64,000 nucleotides of DNA from Paenalcaligenes hominis_A. Its GTDB lineage: Bacteria > Pseudomonadota > Gammaproteobacteria > Burkholderiales > Burkholderiaceae_B. This document shows positions 34,989 to 43,995 of this stretch, piece after piece. The stretch is taken from the NCBI RefSeq assembly GCF_041359055.1, contig NZ_JBGJKZ010000002.1:310001-374000 (forward strand), read 5' to 3'. Below the pieces are notes generated by a model. It searched no databases, was not told the origin of the DNA, and worked only from the letters and a program-made list of their open reading frames with translations. Position 1 is the first letter of the stretch. Every line of letters begins with the position of its first letter. A program made the position numbers and the translations under genes.

Positions 34989-35243
34989 TCAATCACTAGT
35001 ACAAAAAATCTCCGTAATCACCTGTGCAATACACTTTATCAAGCGCTCTGTATTAGCTGGTGAACGCAGCAGGAGTATCGTTTCCATTAAACCATTGTAA
35101 TAACCCAGCAGCATAACAACAGCAGGCTGTGGCACCACAGCGAGTAATGTTCGTGACAGTAGCGTCATCAACGGTGATTTTTTGGAGTTATACCATATTT
35201 CACCCAGTGAATTTAAACCATACTGAACCCTAGAGGTCTTTAA
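34989..35243 (-). other. Open frame of about 84 codons, possible gene remnant
   Basis: The minus strand is open between two stops and reads as plausible protein (SLGEIWYNSKKSPLM, then a hydrophobic helix VVMLLGYYNGLMETILLL). There is no good start codon or ribosome site. The helical pattern recalls the ligand-binding half of a TetR-type regulator, but this is an impression only. It may be the tail of a degraded regulator for the adjacent catabolic genes. Confidence 0.25.
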
Positions 35244-35808
35244 TCAGGGATGATGCGCTTAACTAATGGTAAAAGTCTACGTAATAGCATCTTATTATTT
35301 GATAAAACTGTTAAAAAAGCAGCGAGTTTTTCAAAAAATCGGATGTATTTTTAGCCGTCTAAACCATTGATATAACTCTTATGAGATGGAGTTTTGGACA
35401 TTGCCCAATACAAAAAAAGTCCAGCTTTAAGTTGGACTTTTTTGTAGGATCGGCAACGACTGAGACAACAAGTGTATATGTTACACCTTAACCGCTATCT
35501 AGCCACGCTGCGTCTTAGATGACTCATGGTCTTAATCCAATTCGCCACAACGAAAAAGATAATCAGAGCCGTCTGCAGTAGTCCTGTTTTGATAGACCAT
35601 GATAATTAGGTTTTCATCATCGTAAATAATCTCATGAGATTTACCTTAGTATTCTTAATCATCCTAGCAAAACGGCTCTCGACGGTTCAGGGTCTTGGGA
35701 CAATCCGCGATGACTCACCACTAGCAAAAAGATATTGCTTAAATGATGTTATTCAAACTCTAGCTGACCCAATTACCTCTCTACATCCTTTTCTACACCA
35801 AGCGCCCA
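35244..35808. other. Gene-poor stretch with one short coding-like fragment
   Basis: No intact gene is visible. A minus-strand segment at 35532-35645 reads as 37 sense codons (HEIIYDDENLIIMVYQNRT, ending FRCGELD and a stop) with an in-frame stop just upstream, so it looks like the end of a broken gene that I cannot identify. The rest shows no protein-like frame apart from the hairpin at 35413-35443. Confidence 0.35.
35413..35443. terminator. Bidirectional terminator-like hairpin
   Basis: AAAAAAGTCCA and TGGACTTTTTT form a perfect 11-bp inverted repeat with a 9-nt loop. The A and T runs make it a terminator on both strands. It lies amid gene remnants. Confidence 0.7.
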
Positions 35809-36192
35809 TCAGCACGGCTTATAGCTCTGTTCCACACTGTCTGCAACGAGCTCAATAAAATTCCTATAATCGCCAGAGCAATGGGTTGTATCTAATGCTT
35901 CGTAATAGGCTAGACGTTGTTCTACTGTGACTACCGTGGCAGGAAAACCCGCTTTCATTAGTTCTAAATTCATTAATAAACGCGAAGCGCGACCATTTCC
36001 ATCGACAAGCGGGTGGATCTTTGCGAACTCACCACGCACATATGCTGCGCGTTCTATAAAAGTGTAGCAGCTGTGCATCGGTGTTATACCAGTGGATAAA
36101 GTCACGCATTTACTCAGAGACTTGCAGCGCTTCAGGGGGTCGGTGCTCTGCACCTGGGATCAGCACGTTAATGTAGCGGTACTGACCCGCAT
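35809..36192 (-). pseudogene. Degraded Fic-domain gene
   Basis: Read on the minus strand, homology starts at about 36192 with AGQYRYINVLIPGAEHRPPE, typical of Fic proteins. It meets an in-frame TAA after LQVSE, continues as MRDFIHWYNTDAQLLH, then needs a frame change to continue as FIERAAYVRGEFAKIHPLVDGNG and RASRLLMNLELMKAG. The Fic motif is HPLVDGNGRASR. The N-terminal half of the gene is missing, and a stop also precedes the homology. So at least one nonsense and one frameshift lesion inactivate it. It lies directly downstream of tRNA-Pro, a usual place for integrated DNA. Confidence 0.85.
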
Positions 36193-36225
36193 ATCAATGT
36201 TTTTTTAAGGCTAACTGGTGTAGGA

Positions 36226-36244
36226 GTTTGGTGGTCCACCAAAC
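36226..36244. repeat. 19-bp perfect palindrome
   Basis: GTTTGGTGG and CCACCAAAC are separated by a single T. It lies between the broken Fic gene and the tRNA-Pro terminator. It lacks a T-run, so it is not a terminator. An operator or a recombination-related site is possible. Confidence 0.55.
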
Positions 36245-36253
36245 GCCCAAAAC

Positions 36254-36289
36254 AAAAAAGCACCTAAAGCTAAAAAGCTCTAGATGCTT
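36254..36289 (-). terminator. Terminator of the tRNA-Pro gene
   Basis: On the minus strand, AGCATCTAGAGC pairs imperfectly with GCTTTAGGTGCT around TTTTTA and is followed by TTTTT, starting about 20 bp after the tRNA 3' end. Confidence 0.7.
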
Positions 36290-36307
36290 GATTTTGTAGG
36301 GTAATTT

Positions 36308-36386
<79 letters not shown>

Positions 36387-36510
36387 AGATGTAACTATAG
36401 CATATGCTTTTAAATTTTGTCAAATCACTGCTTAAATCAGCGTTTTGCTTTAAAATCCAAACTATAGTGTGCTTGTTCAAAGCAAAAAAGATTATATAGG
36501 AAAAAAATAA

Positions 36511-36672
36511 ATGTTTCAAATTGGTGATGTGGTTAAGCTAAATAGCGGTGGGCCTACCATGACAATAACTCAGCTAGGCCTAACCCATGGGCGTGTGGAG
36601 TGTGCCTGGTTTGACCTAGAGGGCAATTTTCAAACGGCTTTTATTCATGCTAAAGCTCTACAAAAGGTATGA
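36511..36672 (+). CDS. YodC-like small protein (DUF2158)
   Basis: A 53-residue protein starting MFQIGDVVKLNSGGPTMTI and containing VECAWFDLEGNFQTAFIHA, which matches the DUF2158/YodC family in length and in the SGGPxM and VxCxWF patterns. Its function is unknown. It is too short for common gene-length cut-offs. Its stop overlaps the start of the following DUF445 gene in an ATGA overlap, which suggests translational coupling. No strong ribosome site is visible beyond the A-rich AGGAAAAAAA. Confidence 0.8.
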   Translation: MFQIGDVVKLNSGGPTMTITQLGLTHGRVECAWFDLEGNFQTAFIHAKALQKV

Positions 36673-37925
36673 CCTCTAAAAAGCTTTCTCCTTTAGTCAA
36701 AAGCAAAGCGTTAGCCACCTCTTTTTTTGTGGCTGCGCTTTTGATTTTTGTAGGGGCTAAGCTTTTACAGACAGATGCTCCTGTGTGGGGCTATGTGATT
36801 GCTTTTAGCGAGGCTGCTATGGTTGGGGCCTTAGCAGACTGGTTTGCTGTAACCGCATTGTTTAGGCATCCGCTAGGCTTGCCCTTACCGCATACGGCGA
36901 TTATTCCGCGTAACAAGGCTCGCATTGCACGCAATTTAGCTGATTTCATTTGCGAGCATTTTTTATCTACCGATCAGGTTTTACAAAAGCTCCAACAATG
37001 GCAATTGCCTCGTCAGCTTATGCGGTGGCTAGCACGAAAGGAAAATGCTGAACGTATATCGGACTACTCTGCGCTTTTAGCGCAACATAGCTTAACCGCA
37101 TTACGTGATAGTCGTGCTCAGCAATTTATTCAACAAACGGCAATCAATAACCTCAAGTCCATTAATTTCTCGGGCTTACTGGCCCAAGTATTAGAGTTAT
37201 TAACAGCAGATCAACGCCACCAAGAGCTTCTAAATCATGCACTAGAGGGCTTCAGTTCAATTTTACAAAAAGAGGAAATTCAACAATTCATCGCTGAAAA
37301 GTTATCTGCCGAAGTAAAGCGTACAGTGCACGTTAAATCCATTAGTAATTATGTAGGGGAATGGGGCACGCAACGCATAGTTAAATTGATAGCAAACGAA
37401 GTGCAGGCGGTATCAGAAGACCCGCATCATGCACTGCGTTATAGTTTTAGTGCACATTTAAAAACCTTTGTGATGCGTTTACAGTCAGACCCTAGCTTTG
37501 CACTGAAAGTACATACTATTCAAGAGCAAATTATTAATGACCCTGTGCTAACACGGTATTTGTCTTCATTATGGACAGAGGCTTTAGATTGGGTAGAGCG
37601 CGACTTAGAGAATGAGCAGTCTGTTTTTAAACAAAAGCTTAATGCTGGATTACGCCAAGTCGCTCATCACATATTGCATGACAAAGCCATGGAGCAGCTT
37701 TTAAATGAAAAGCTTTTGCAGCTCGCCCCCCCCTTGATTGCTAAATATCGGGTGCAAATTGCTCATTACATTGCGGATCGTGTAAATGCTTGGGAAGAGG
37801 ATGAGCTGGTGTATCAATTAGAAAATGCCATTGGGAAAGATTTACAATATATCCGTATCAATGGCACGTTAGTGGGTGGGGTAGTGGGCATTATTATTCA
37901 TGCCCTTGGGCAATTTATGGGGTAG
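36669..37925 (+). CDS. DUF445 family membrane protein (YjiN-like)
   Basis: A 418-residue protein. Two N-terminal hydrophobic segments (about 13-60) surround the conserved region GALADWFAVTALFRHPLGLPLPHTAIIPRNKARIA, which defines DUF445. A long helical soluble part follows, and a final hydrophobic segment (VGGVVGIIIHALGQF) ends the protein. The function is unknown. It starts within the stop of the YodC-like gene and ends inside the 3' end of the convergent exonuclease gene (11-bp overlap). Confidence 0.88.
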   Translation: MTSKKLSPLVKSKALATSFFVAALLIFVGAKLLQTDAPVWGYVIAFSEAAMVGALADWFAVTALFRHPLGLPLPHTAIIPRNKARIARNLADFICEHFLSTDQVLQKLQQWQLPRQLMRWLARKENAERISDYSALLAQHSLTALRDSRAQQFIQQTAINNLKSINFSGLLAQVLELLTADQRHQELLNHALEGFSSILQKEEIQQFIAEKLSAEVKRTVHVKSISNYVGEWGTQRIVKLIANEVQAVSEDPHHALRYSFSAHLKTFVMRLQSDPSFALKVHTIQEQIINDPVLTRYLSSLWTEALDWVERDLENEQSVFKQKLNAGLRQVAHHILHDKAMEQLLNEKLLQLAPPLIAKYRVQIAHYIADRVNAWEEDELVYQLENAIGKDLQYIRINGTLVGGVVGIIIHALGQFMG

Positions 37926-38601
37926 CCCGTGCTGCTGCTCGTGCTTTTTGAATGGCTAGTTTGATATAGCCATCCATACCATCTTGACGTAATACCCAGT
38001 CTTGGTAATCAAGGGGCAGTTCTGCAATGGGTGTGCCTTTGTGTTTACCAAAGGGCATTACGCGCGGTAAGCGAGCTGTTTCAGAAAGCTCCCACAGCTG
38101 TTCCCAGCTTTGCACAGGCTGAGGTAATAAAGCCAGTAGCTTTTGCAGCACATAACGGCAATTGTGTACGTCTGCTAATGCTGAATGGGCGGCTTTTAAG
38201 CGTTCACGTGCGTGCGGACGGAAAAAATAATACATCAATGCAGACTGCGAGTGGCTATCCAACTGTGGCAACAAATAGCGGCTTAAAGCTAAAGTGCAAA
38301 TGCGCTTCACATCGGGTTGGCCGCAGACATTCCAGTCATAGTCCACATTATGACCAATCATATACAACGCATTGCCAGGGAATTTAAACTCGGCACAAGG
38401 TGGGCAGTTTTCTAGTTCTTCATCATAAATGTGATGCACCGCTAATGCCCCTAAACTGTTTGGATGTGATGGTTTGTAGCGTTGTTCAAACTCGCTAACC
38501 ACGCCCAACGTTGAGACGTCGTCCAGTTGCAGCCAAGCCGCCTCAATAATATCAGGCTGACTAGTACCAGTGGTTTCTGTGTCAAAAATATATGCGTTCA
38601 T
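37915..38601 (-). CDS. ExoX-like DnaQ-family 3'-5' exonuclease
   Basis: A 228-residue protein. The exonuclease domain (about 1-165) has ExoI FDTETTG (6-12), ExoII HNVDYDW (about 84-90) and ExoIII HSALADVHNC with the His and Asp of the DEDDh type. A C-terminal DUF3820-like segment MPFGKHKGTPIAELPLDYQDWVLRQ follows, as in ExoX. It would degrade single-stranded DNA in repair. It overlaps the DUF445 gene tail to tail. Confidence 0.85.
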   Translation of the reverse strand: MNAYIFDTETTGTSQPDIIEAAWLQLDDVSTLGVVSEFEQRYKPSHPNSLGALAVHHIYDEELENCPPCAEFKFPGNALYMIGHNVDYDWNVCGQPDVKRICTLALSRYLLPQLDSHSQSALMYYFFRPHARERLKAAHSALADVHNCRYVLQKLLALLPQPVQSWEQLWELSETARLPRVMPFGKHKGTPIAELPLDYQDWVLRQDGMDGYIKLAIQKARAAARATP

Positions 38602-38706
38602 ATGACAGGAATTAATAGTTTCTTACGTTTCAAAGCGCTTGCTTAAAGATGAATTTGGTACAGTAAGTAAATACATAAAAGACTTTAGCCAAACTCAGGA
38701 GGTGCC

Positions 38707-39069
38707 ATGAAAAAAAATATCGTATCTGCGATTATTGTTGCTGTTGGTCTAGGCTTAAACACAGTGGGTGTAACCCAAACTATAGCAACACCAACCAGTT
38801 TAAGTGAGGCCGTACACACGACCGTGGCAGAAGTTTTGGCTTCGGGCCAAGATGATCAATACGTTTCCTTGAGAGGGCAGGTGAGTCGTCAATTAAGCAG
38901 CGAAAAATACATATTAACTGATGACACAGGCGTAATCCAAATAGAGGTAGATGAAAAGCTCAGCCGACTTTTACCTTTGACACCGCCCGTAAATGTAGAG
39001 GTATTTGGTGAGGTGGATAAAAAAAGGAATACGGTAGAGTTGGATGTGGATTATTACTCGCTACGTTAA
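38707..39069 (+). CDS. YgiW/YdeI family periplasmic OB-fold (BOF) protein
   Basis: A 120-residue protein with a signal peptide (cleavage near residue 23) and a bacterial OB-fold: TVAEVLASGQDDQYVSLRGQV, KYILTDDTGVIQIEV and NVEVFGEVDKKRNTVELDVDYY. Relatives such as YgiW and VisP are envelope stress proteins. AGGAGG precedes the ATG. It stands alone. Its stop overlaps by four bases the end of the convergent ktrB gene. Confidence 0.9.
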   Translation: MKKNIVSAIIVAVGLGLNTVGVTQTIATPTSLSEAVHTTVAEVLASGQDDQYVSLRGQVSRQLSSEKYILTDDTGVIQIEVDEKLSRLLPLTPPVNVEVFGEVDKKRNTVELDVDYYSLR

Positions 39070-40436
39070 CCGACTTGGAAGTGCATTTCAGGATAGCGAA
39101 TACGACTACGACGCCGTGTAGCAAGGCTATACACTAATGTTAAAGGGCCTAACCGGCCTGCAAACATCAGGATGCTCAACACAAACTGACTAGGTAGGCT
39201 TAGCTCGGCCGTAATACCAAAGCTCATGCCCGTAGTCGTAATTGCCGACATCACCTCGAACATCAAGCTATCTAAAGGCAATCGATCAAATAAAGAAATT
39301 AATAGCAAGCCTATAAAAAACAAACTAAAGGTAATTAAAACCAACGACAACGACTTTTGTACGGTATCGGGTACGACGGTACGCTGCATTAGTACTACTT
39401 CCTCGCGATGCTTTAAATAAGAAACCACTGCAGCAATTAAAACAATAAAAGTACCCAGCTTAATACCACTAGCTGTACTGAGCGAGCCACCCCCAATAAA
39501 CATATACAGCATAATCAATAGGATCGAACTGGTCTCCATTTGCTGGGGTTCCATGGCAATAAAGCCAGAGGTTCGGCTTGCAACTATCTGTAACCACGAG
39601 GCGGCAGCCTGTTCATGTAAAGGTAACTCGCCAATCGTGCTAGGATTGCCAGATTCAAATAACCAAAGAGCGATAAAACCCATTATATTTAAAACTGCTG
39701 TGCCAATTAAGATCAACTTAGTGTAGGGCATCAGCAGTGACCAGCGCCGCTTATTTAATAGATTAATAATGACAGGAAACCCTAATCCGCCCAAAGCAAT
39801 CATCAAAGAAAGGGTTAATAAGCTGATGGGGTCATGCACAAAACCAATCAGGCTGTGCTCATACAGCGATATGCCAGCATTATTAAAAGCCATAGTCACA
39901 TGAAAATACGCTAAATAGGCAGCCTCTTTGAGCCCATACGCTTGACTCCACCAAATGGTGAGCCAAATCATAGTGATAAACTGAATGCCAAAAGCGATTT
40001 TAAATACTGAAAAAGCGGTTTGCTTGATCTTAGAGACGTTGGTTTGGTTAAAAGCCTCGAGCGCAAGAGCCTGTTGTTTTAAGCTTATGCGTTTGCCTAG
40101 GCTTAACATAGCTAACACCGCAAAGGTGACAAAGCCAAGTCCTCCGATTTGTACTAACACGGTCATAATGATTTGACCCGTGGTAGTTAAAACTGTGGCG
40201 GGTTCGATTACCATTAGGCCTGTCACGGTCACAGCTGAGGTTGCGGTAAAAAAAGCGTCAAACCAGCTAATGGGTGCCTTGGTAGAAAAAGGCATTTTAA
40301 ACAACAACGTGCCCAAAATAATTAAGGCTAAAAAACCCAAAGCCAGTACCAGCGGCGGGCTAGCGTGAAGATTGGCTTTAGGTGTCGCTTTTAGCCCTAA
40401 GTCACGCAACGAGCGAACGGGTTTTTGATCGGGCAT
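39066..40436 (-). CDS. ktrB: Potassium uptake channel subunit, KtrB/TrkH family
   Basis: A 456-residue membrane protein with the fourfold M1-P-M2 architecture. The selectivity filter regions read TSAVTVTGLMV, NNAGISLY, SRTSGFIAM and TTTGMSFGIT, each with the conserved Gly. Length and filter sequences favour KtrB over the longer TrkH. It imports K+ together with the cytosolic KtrA ring. It lies 5 bp after ktrA and is the last gene of the run. Confidence 0.9.
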   Translation of the reverse strand: MPDQKPVRSLRDLGLKATPKANLHASPPLVLALGFLALIILGTLLFKMPFSTKAPISWFDAFFTATSAVTVTGLMVIEPATVLTTTGQIIMTVLVQIGGLGFVTFAVLAMLSLGKRISLKQQALALEAFNQTNVSKIKQTAFSVFKIAFGIQFITMIWLTIWWSQAYGLKEAAYLAYFHVTMAFNNAGISLYEHSLIGFVHDPISLLTLSLMIALGGLGFPVIINLLNKRRWSLLMPYTKLILIGTAVLNIMGFIALWLFESGNPSTIGELPLHEQAAASWLQIVASRTSGFIAMEPQQMETSSILLIMLYMFIGGGSLSTASGIKLGTFIVLIAAVVSYLKHREEVVLMQRTVVPDTVQKSLSLVLITFSLFFIGLLLISLFDRLPLDSLMFEVMSAITTTGMSFGITAELSLPSQFVLSILMFAGRLGPLTLVYSLATRRRSRIRYPEMHFQVG

Positions 40437-40441
40437 AGTGC

Positions 40442-41095
40442 TTAGATAAGTTTGGGTGCAATATTGCGTAACGCCTGTAGCGGACCAAATATAACCAGTA
40501 CATCTTTGGCTTGTAAGATGAAATCATCCGCTGGGCGCACGAGAATTTGAGTTTTACGCTTAATTAGCAAAACCTCTACCGTTTTGTTGTCTTGGTGTAA
40601 AACCTCGCCCAAACTGATTTCATCTAAGCGTTCGCTAGCAGTAATTTCCACGACAAACTCACCATTACCCAATGAAATGTAATCATTTACCATGGGATAA
40701 CTAAGCATTTGAGCGACACGCACCCCCATTTCTTCTTCGGGGTGAATAATACGGCTTACTCCTAGCTTATGTAGGATTAAATGCTGTGCATGGGATATGG
40801 CTTTAACCCAGATTTTAGTGACGCCTACCGCTTTTAAATGAACCACGCTAACAAGTGACGCTTGAACGTCATCACCAATAGCAATAAGTACCACGTCGTA
40901 GTTATCTAAACCTAACTCTTGAACTGCGGCAGAATCCGTGACATCGGCAATTACAGCACGTGATAGATGATCGGCATATTTATCAACTATTTTAGGATCG
41001 TTATCTATACCTAAAACAGAATGCCCCATGCGCATTAACTCTAATGATGCTGCTGATCCAAAACGACCTAAACCTATTACAGCAAACTGTGCCAT
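40442..41095 (-). CDS. ktrA: Potassium uptake regulatory subunit, KtrA/TrkA family
   Basis: A 217-residue RCK protein. The N-terminal Rossmann domain has GLGRFGSAASLELMRMGHSVLGID (8-31), and a C-terminal RCK_C domain spans about 135-217. It forms an octameric ring that gates KtrB in response to nucleotides. It lies between a small secreted protein gene and ktrB with gaps below 10 bp. Confidence 0.92.
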   Translation of the reverse strand: MAQFAVIGLGRFGSAASLELMRMGHSVLGIDNDPKIVDKYADHLSRAVIADVTDSAAVQELGLDNYDVVLIAIGDDVQASLVSVVHLKAVGVTKIWVKAISHAQHLILHKLGVSRIIHPEEEMGVRVAQMLSYPMVNDYISLGNGEFVVEITASERLDEISLGEVLHQDNKTVEVLLIKRKTQILVRPADDFILQAKDVLVIFGPLQALRNIAPKLI

Positions 41096-41103
41096 GGCGT
41101 GTC

Positions 41104-41529
41104 CTAGTGATTAGTGGGGAGTTCCGGCCAAACAAAACGCACTGTATGCCCTAATTGCTGAACAACAACTTGTTGATGCAAAGTTTGACCTTCGTAGGTG
41201 CCATACACCTGGTAGGTGCCTGGATCAATGTCTAACAAACAAAATGGGCCTTCGCTATTAATATTTACAGCTACCTGATCTTGCTCGTCACGGATAACAA
41301 CCTGTATGTCTGCAATAAACGCGGTGCGTTCACCCAGTTGCTGTCCAAAATGCAAAGACAAGGGAAAGTTTTTTAGAGCTGCCTTAAATGCATTGGCTTC
41401 ATCACTGCCAATGCCGCCACAAATATACGCTGTGCTTTGATAGAATTTTACAGCAGGTAGCTCTTGGGCTTGAACTGGTAAAATACTACACATTGCAAGC
41501 AGCAAAGAAGACCAGAGGCGCATAACCAA
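41104..41529 (-). CDS. Hypothetical secreted protein
   Basis: A 141-residue protein with a signal peptide (cleavage after VQAQ, about residue 21). Two cysteines (YICGG and FCLLD) could form a disulfide. The C-terminal half, with DIDPGTYQVYGTYEGQTLHQQVVVQ, recalls a small carboxypeptidase-regulatory or DUF2846-like beta sandwich. The function is unknown. It lies 8 bp upstream of ktrA and 38 bp downstream of the NRDE gene, so it is probably co-transcribed. Starts at 41529 or 41523 are both possible. Confidence 0.72.
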   Translation of the reverse strand: MVMRLWSSLLLAMCSILPVQAQELPAVKFYQSTAYICGGIGSDEANAFKAALKNFPLSLHFGQQLGERTAFIADIQVVIRDEQDQVAVNINSEGPFCLLDIDPGTYQVYGTYEGQTLHQQVVVQQLGHTVRFVWPELPTNH

Positions 41530-41567
41530 TCCTTTTTATAAAGCCATTAATGTATTGTAGAGCAGGC

Positions 41568-42365
41568 TCAGTAAGCAGCCAGTGTAATTGGCCAACTGTG
41601 TCGCTCTGTTTCTATTCCTTGGGAATTATAACTACACTCGTGCAAAACACTATGTCCGCTTTGTGGCACCGCCCATACACTGGAGCTACGCGTGCCATAA
41701 TCTGGGCTGATGATAAAGGGGCTACTTAACAACTGCTCTCGTTCAAGGCTTAATCCAGTTTGAGGCAACAAATGCTGTGGAGCGACCACAGAGTCCCGTA
41801 AAATTTGGTAAACCTCATCAGTAGCCGTAGAGGTTGATGTCTGTAAAAAAGCCCTAAGATGTTGCCCAAGGCGCTGGCTTTTGGGCCAAGGGGTATTTAA
41901 AAAATCATTGCTCAACACATAGTGACCAGGTGCAAGGGCAACAGGGGGTTGCTGACGTTGATTGCTGTAATAAAAACAGTCAAATTGCTGCTGGTCTGGA
42001 TGCCACTGTCCTACAATCAAATTAAACCCAGCATAACGCTCGGCTTGTTGGACTATTTGATGCAGATACTCTGCGGGCGCTATGGTTTGCTCAACAAACT
42101 CTTTACAAAGCAGACCACGAGATAAAGGTAAAGCAGGCTGAGGTAAAAGCAGGTTGCGATGGTTGGTCAGCAACGCAAAACGGCCATTTTGGTTTACAGC
42201 AAACCATGTGCCACCCGCTTGTAAATCCAACCCGCCGTAAATGGTTGGCTGCTGTGGCCACGGTGCTGCTGCACGAGTGGGCCTAGCATGAAACTCATCG
42301 CGATTTGCTGCAATAAATAAAGGCCACTGAGGATCAGTGGCCAGTGCTAAGTATGCTATACACAT
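41568..42365 (-). CDS. NRDE family protein (TANGO2-like)
   Basis: A 265-residue protein that begins MCIAYLALATDPQWPLFIAAN then RDE, giving the defining NRDE motif, followed by GGTWFAVNQNGRFALLTNHR and LSNDFLNTPWPK. Cys2 as the first residue after Met suggests the N-terminal nucleophile hydrolase-like fold of the family. The biochemical function is unclear. A role in haem or acyl-lipid handling has been proposed for relatives. It sits between pbpG and the small secreted protein gene. Confidence 0.9.
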   Translation of the reverse strand: MCIAYLALATDPQWPLFIAANRDEFHARPTRAAAPWPQQPTIYGGLDLQAGGTWFAVNQNGRFALLTNHRNLLLPQPALPLSRGLLCKEFVEQTIAPAEYLHQIVQQAERYAGFNLIVGQWHPDQQQFDCFYYSNQRQQPPVALAPGHYVLSNDFLNTPWPKSQRLGQHLRAFLQTSTSTATDEVYQILRDSVVAPQHLLPQTGLSLEREQLLSSPFIISPDYGTRSSSVWAVPQSGHSVLHECSYNSQGIETERHSWPITLAAY

Positions 42366-42391
42366 AAAACACTAGGTATTTGTTATCAAAC

Positions 42392-43360
42392 CTATAGCAT
42401 AGCAAGTTTATTCGAGCCTTCGACTAAATTGCGTAAACGAATTGCATCACCTATACGTGAGTAACGGCCTTGGGAATTCATCAGCACAATAGCGACCTCG
42501 CGTCCTTCCATTTTAGTTAATAACACTAAACATTGACCGGCCTCATTAATGAAGCCTGTTTTTGATACCTGAATATCCCATTTATCGTTTTGAACTAAGC
42601 GGTTGGTGTTGCCAAAGACCAGTTGACGCCCTGGTTTAGGCGTGACGGTGAGTTTATCGCTGGTACTGTAACGATGAATTAGCGGCTGTTTAGCTGTAGC
42701 TTGTAGCAAAAGCACTAAATCATGAGGACTAGAAACGTTTGAGCTAGATAAGCCGGTAGGCTCGACAAATAAACTTTGGCGCATACCTAGACTGCGAGCT
42801 TTATCGTTCATAGCCCGTACAAATGCGCTAAGCCCGCCAGGATAATGACGGCCCAACGCATTAGCCGCTCGGTTTTCAGATGACATTAAGGCTAAATGCA
42901 AGAGCTCGGACCGAGTTAACTTAGAGCCTACAGATAAGCGAGAGGTCGTATTTTTCAGGTGGTCGACGTCAGCACTGGTTATTTCTAGAACCTCGTCTAA
43001 ATTTTGGTTGGCTTCGAGCACCACTAAAGCAGTCATGAGCTTTGTAATTGAAGCAATTGGGCGCACCTGCGTGCTATTTTTTTGGTAGATGGATTTGCCT
43101 GTTTTAATGTCTTGTACATAGGCAATTTCAGATTGCAGCGGTGTGGATTGCTTGGGTAATAAGGCTGGAGGTAGGGGACTTTGTGATGGTGCAAGAGCTA
43201 CAGGCTGTAAATTAGCGCTGTATTGACTATAAGGCGTATGGTATTTAACCGGTATAGGGTCTAGGGTTTGAGCGGTTAAAGGGGTTAAAACAGTGAATAA
43301 AGCAAGGAATCTGGCCGTGTTGCGGCGTAAGAGGCGTGTAGAAGAATGATATAAAAGCAT
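42392..43360 (-). CDS. pbpG: D-alanyl-D-alanine endopeptidase (PBP7-type)
   Basis: A 322-residue protein with a signal sequence (about 1-31). The penicillin-binding motifs of the S11 family are present: S104-x-x-K107 (SITKLM), SEN in MSSENRAANAL, and KTG in VSKTGFINEAG. The enzyme cleaves peptidoglycan cross-links in the periplasm. It leads the minus-strand run NRDE, hypothetical, ktrA, ktrB, with a gap of 26 bp to the next gene. Confidence 0.92.
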   Translation of the reverse strand: MLLYHSSTRLLRRNTARFLALFTVLTPLTAQTLDPIPVKYHTPYSQYSANLQPVALAPSQSPLPPALLPKQSTPLQSEIAYVQDIKTGKSIYQKNSTQVRPIASITKLMTALVVLEANQNLDEVLEITSADVDHLKNTTSRLSVGSKLTRSELLHLALMSSENRAANALGRHYPGGLSAFVRAMNDKARSLGMRQSLFVEPTGLSSSNVSSPHDLVLLLQATAKQPLIHRYSTSDKLTVTPKPGRQLVFGNTNRLVQNDKWDIQVSKTGFINEAGQCLVLLTKMEGREVAIVLMNSQGRYSRIGDAIRLRNLVEGSNKLAML

Positions 43361-43459
43361 AAGCGGTACCCAAGACCTGTATTAAGCATAAGCCATGCCA
43401 AGATAATATCAGATATCTTTCATAAAATTAACAACTTATAGGCTAATCTTAAAAAATAA

Positions 43460-43885
43460 ATGAAGACCCGTAACCTATCGTTTCTTTGTCTTTGCTTAAT
43501 TATGGCAATGGGCCTGTGCACCTCTAGGGTAATGGCCCAGCAAGCATGGGCATTTGAGCAAGTTAGCCCTGCGGTGTATCAGCTTAATCAGCCAGTTACC
43601 CAGCGTTACGCAGCTATTAATGCATTACACCCACCTGCTGAACACCAGAGGTTTACAGCCGTTATGGTTCAAGTTTCGCCATCGGTAGCTGCTGTGATTG
43701 AAAGTTTTGCGTGTATTAATGACACATCGTCATGTTTGCCCATTGTAGGGGGACGATTATACACCCAGGCCTTTAACCAATACAGTGCGGTTAGCCCTAT
43801 ATTAATCGTACATAAAATCCAAGGTTGGGCAGGGGCACAACCGCCTGTTTTTATTAAATCCCAAGTGAATATTTGGTGGGAATAA
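43460..43885 (+). CDS. Secreted protein, possibly FlhE-like
   Basis: A 141-residue protein with a signal peptide (cleavage after VMA, about residue 26). Two cysteines close together (FACINDTSSCLPI) and the ending FIKSQVNIWWE recall the flagellar periplasmic protein FlhE, which has a similar C-x(n)-C loop and ends in a SNQV-x(n) strand. The similarity is weak and partial. The neighbourhood of MotA- and MotB-type genes, 110 bp downstream on the same strand, is consistent with this. No Shine-Dalgarno is obvious. Confidence 0.5.
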   Translation: MKTRNLSFLCLCLIMAMGLCTSRVMAQQAWAFEQVSPAVYQLNQPVTQRYAAINALHPPAEHQRFTAVMVQVSPSVAAVIESFACINDTSSCLPIVGGRLYTQAFNQYSAVSPILIVHKIQGWAGAQPPVFIKSQVNIWWE

Positions 43886-43995
43886 CTGCATGTCATTTGA
43901 TTTGTGTTAACATTTTTTAACTATTATTCATTTATTATTATAGTTTTGTTAGAAATAGTTAACGTCTCTACCTAGAGCCGTTATTTAGGCGTGAA

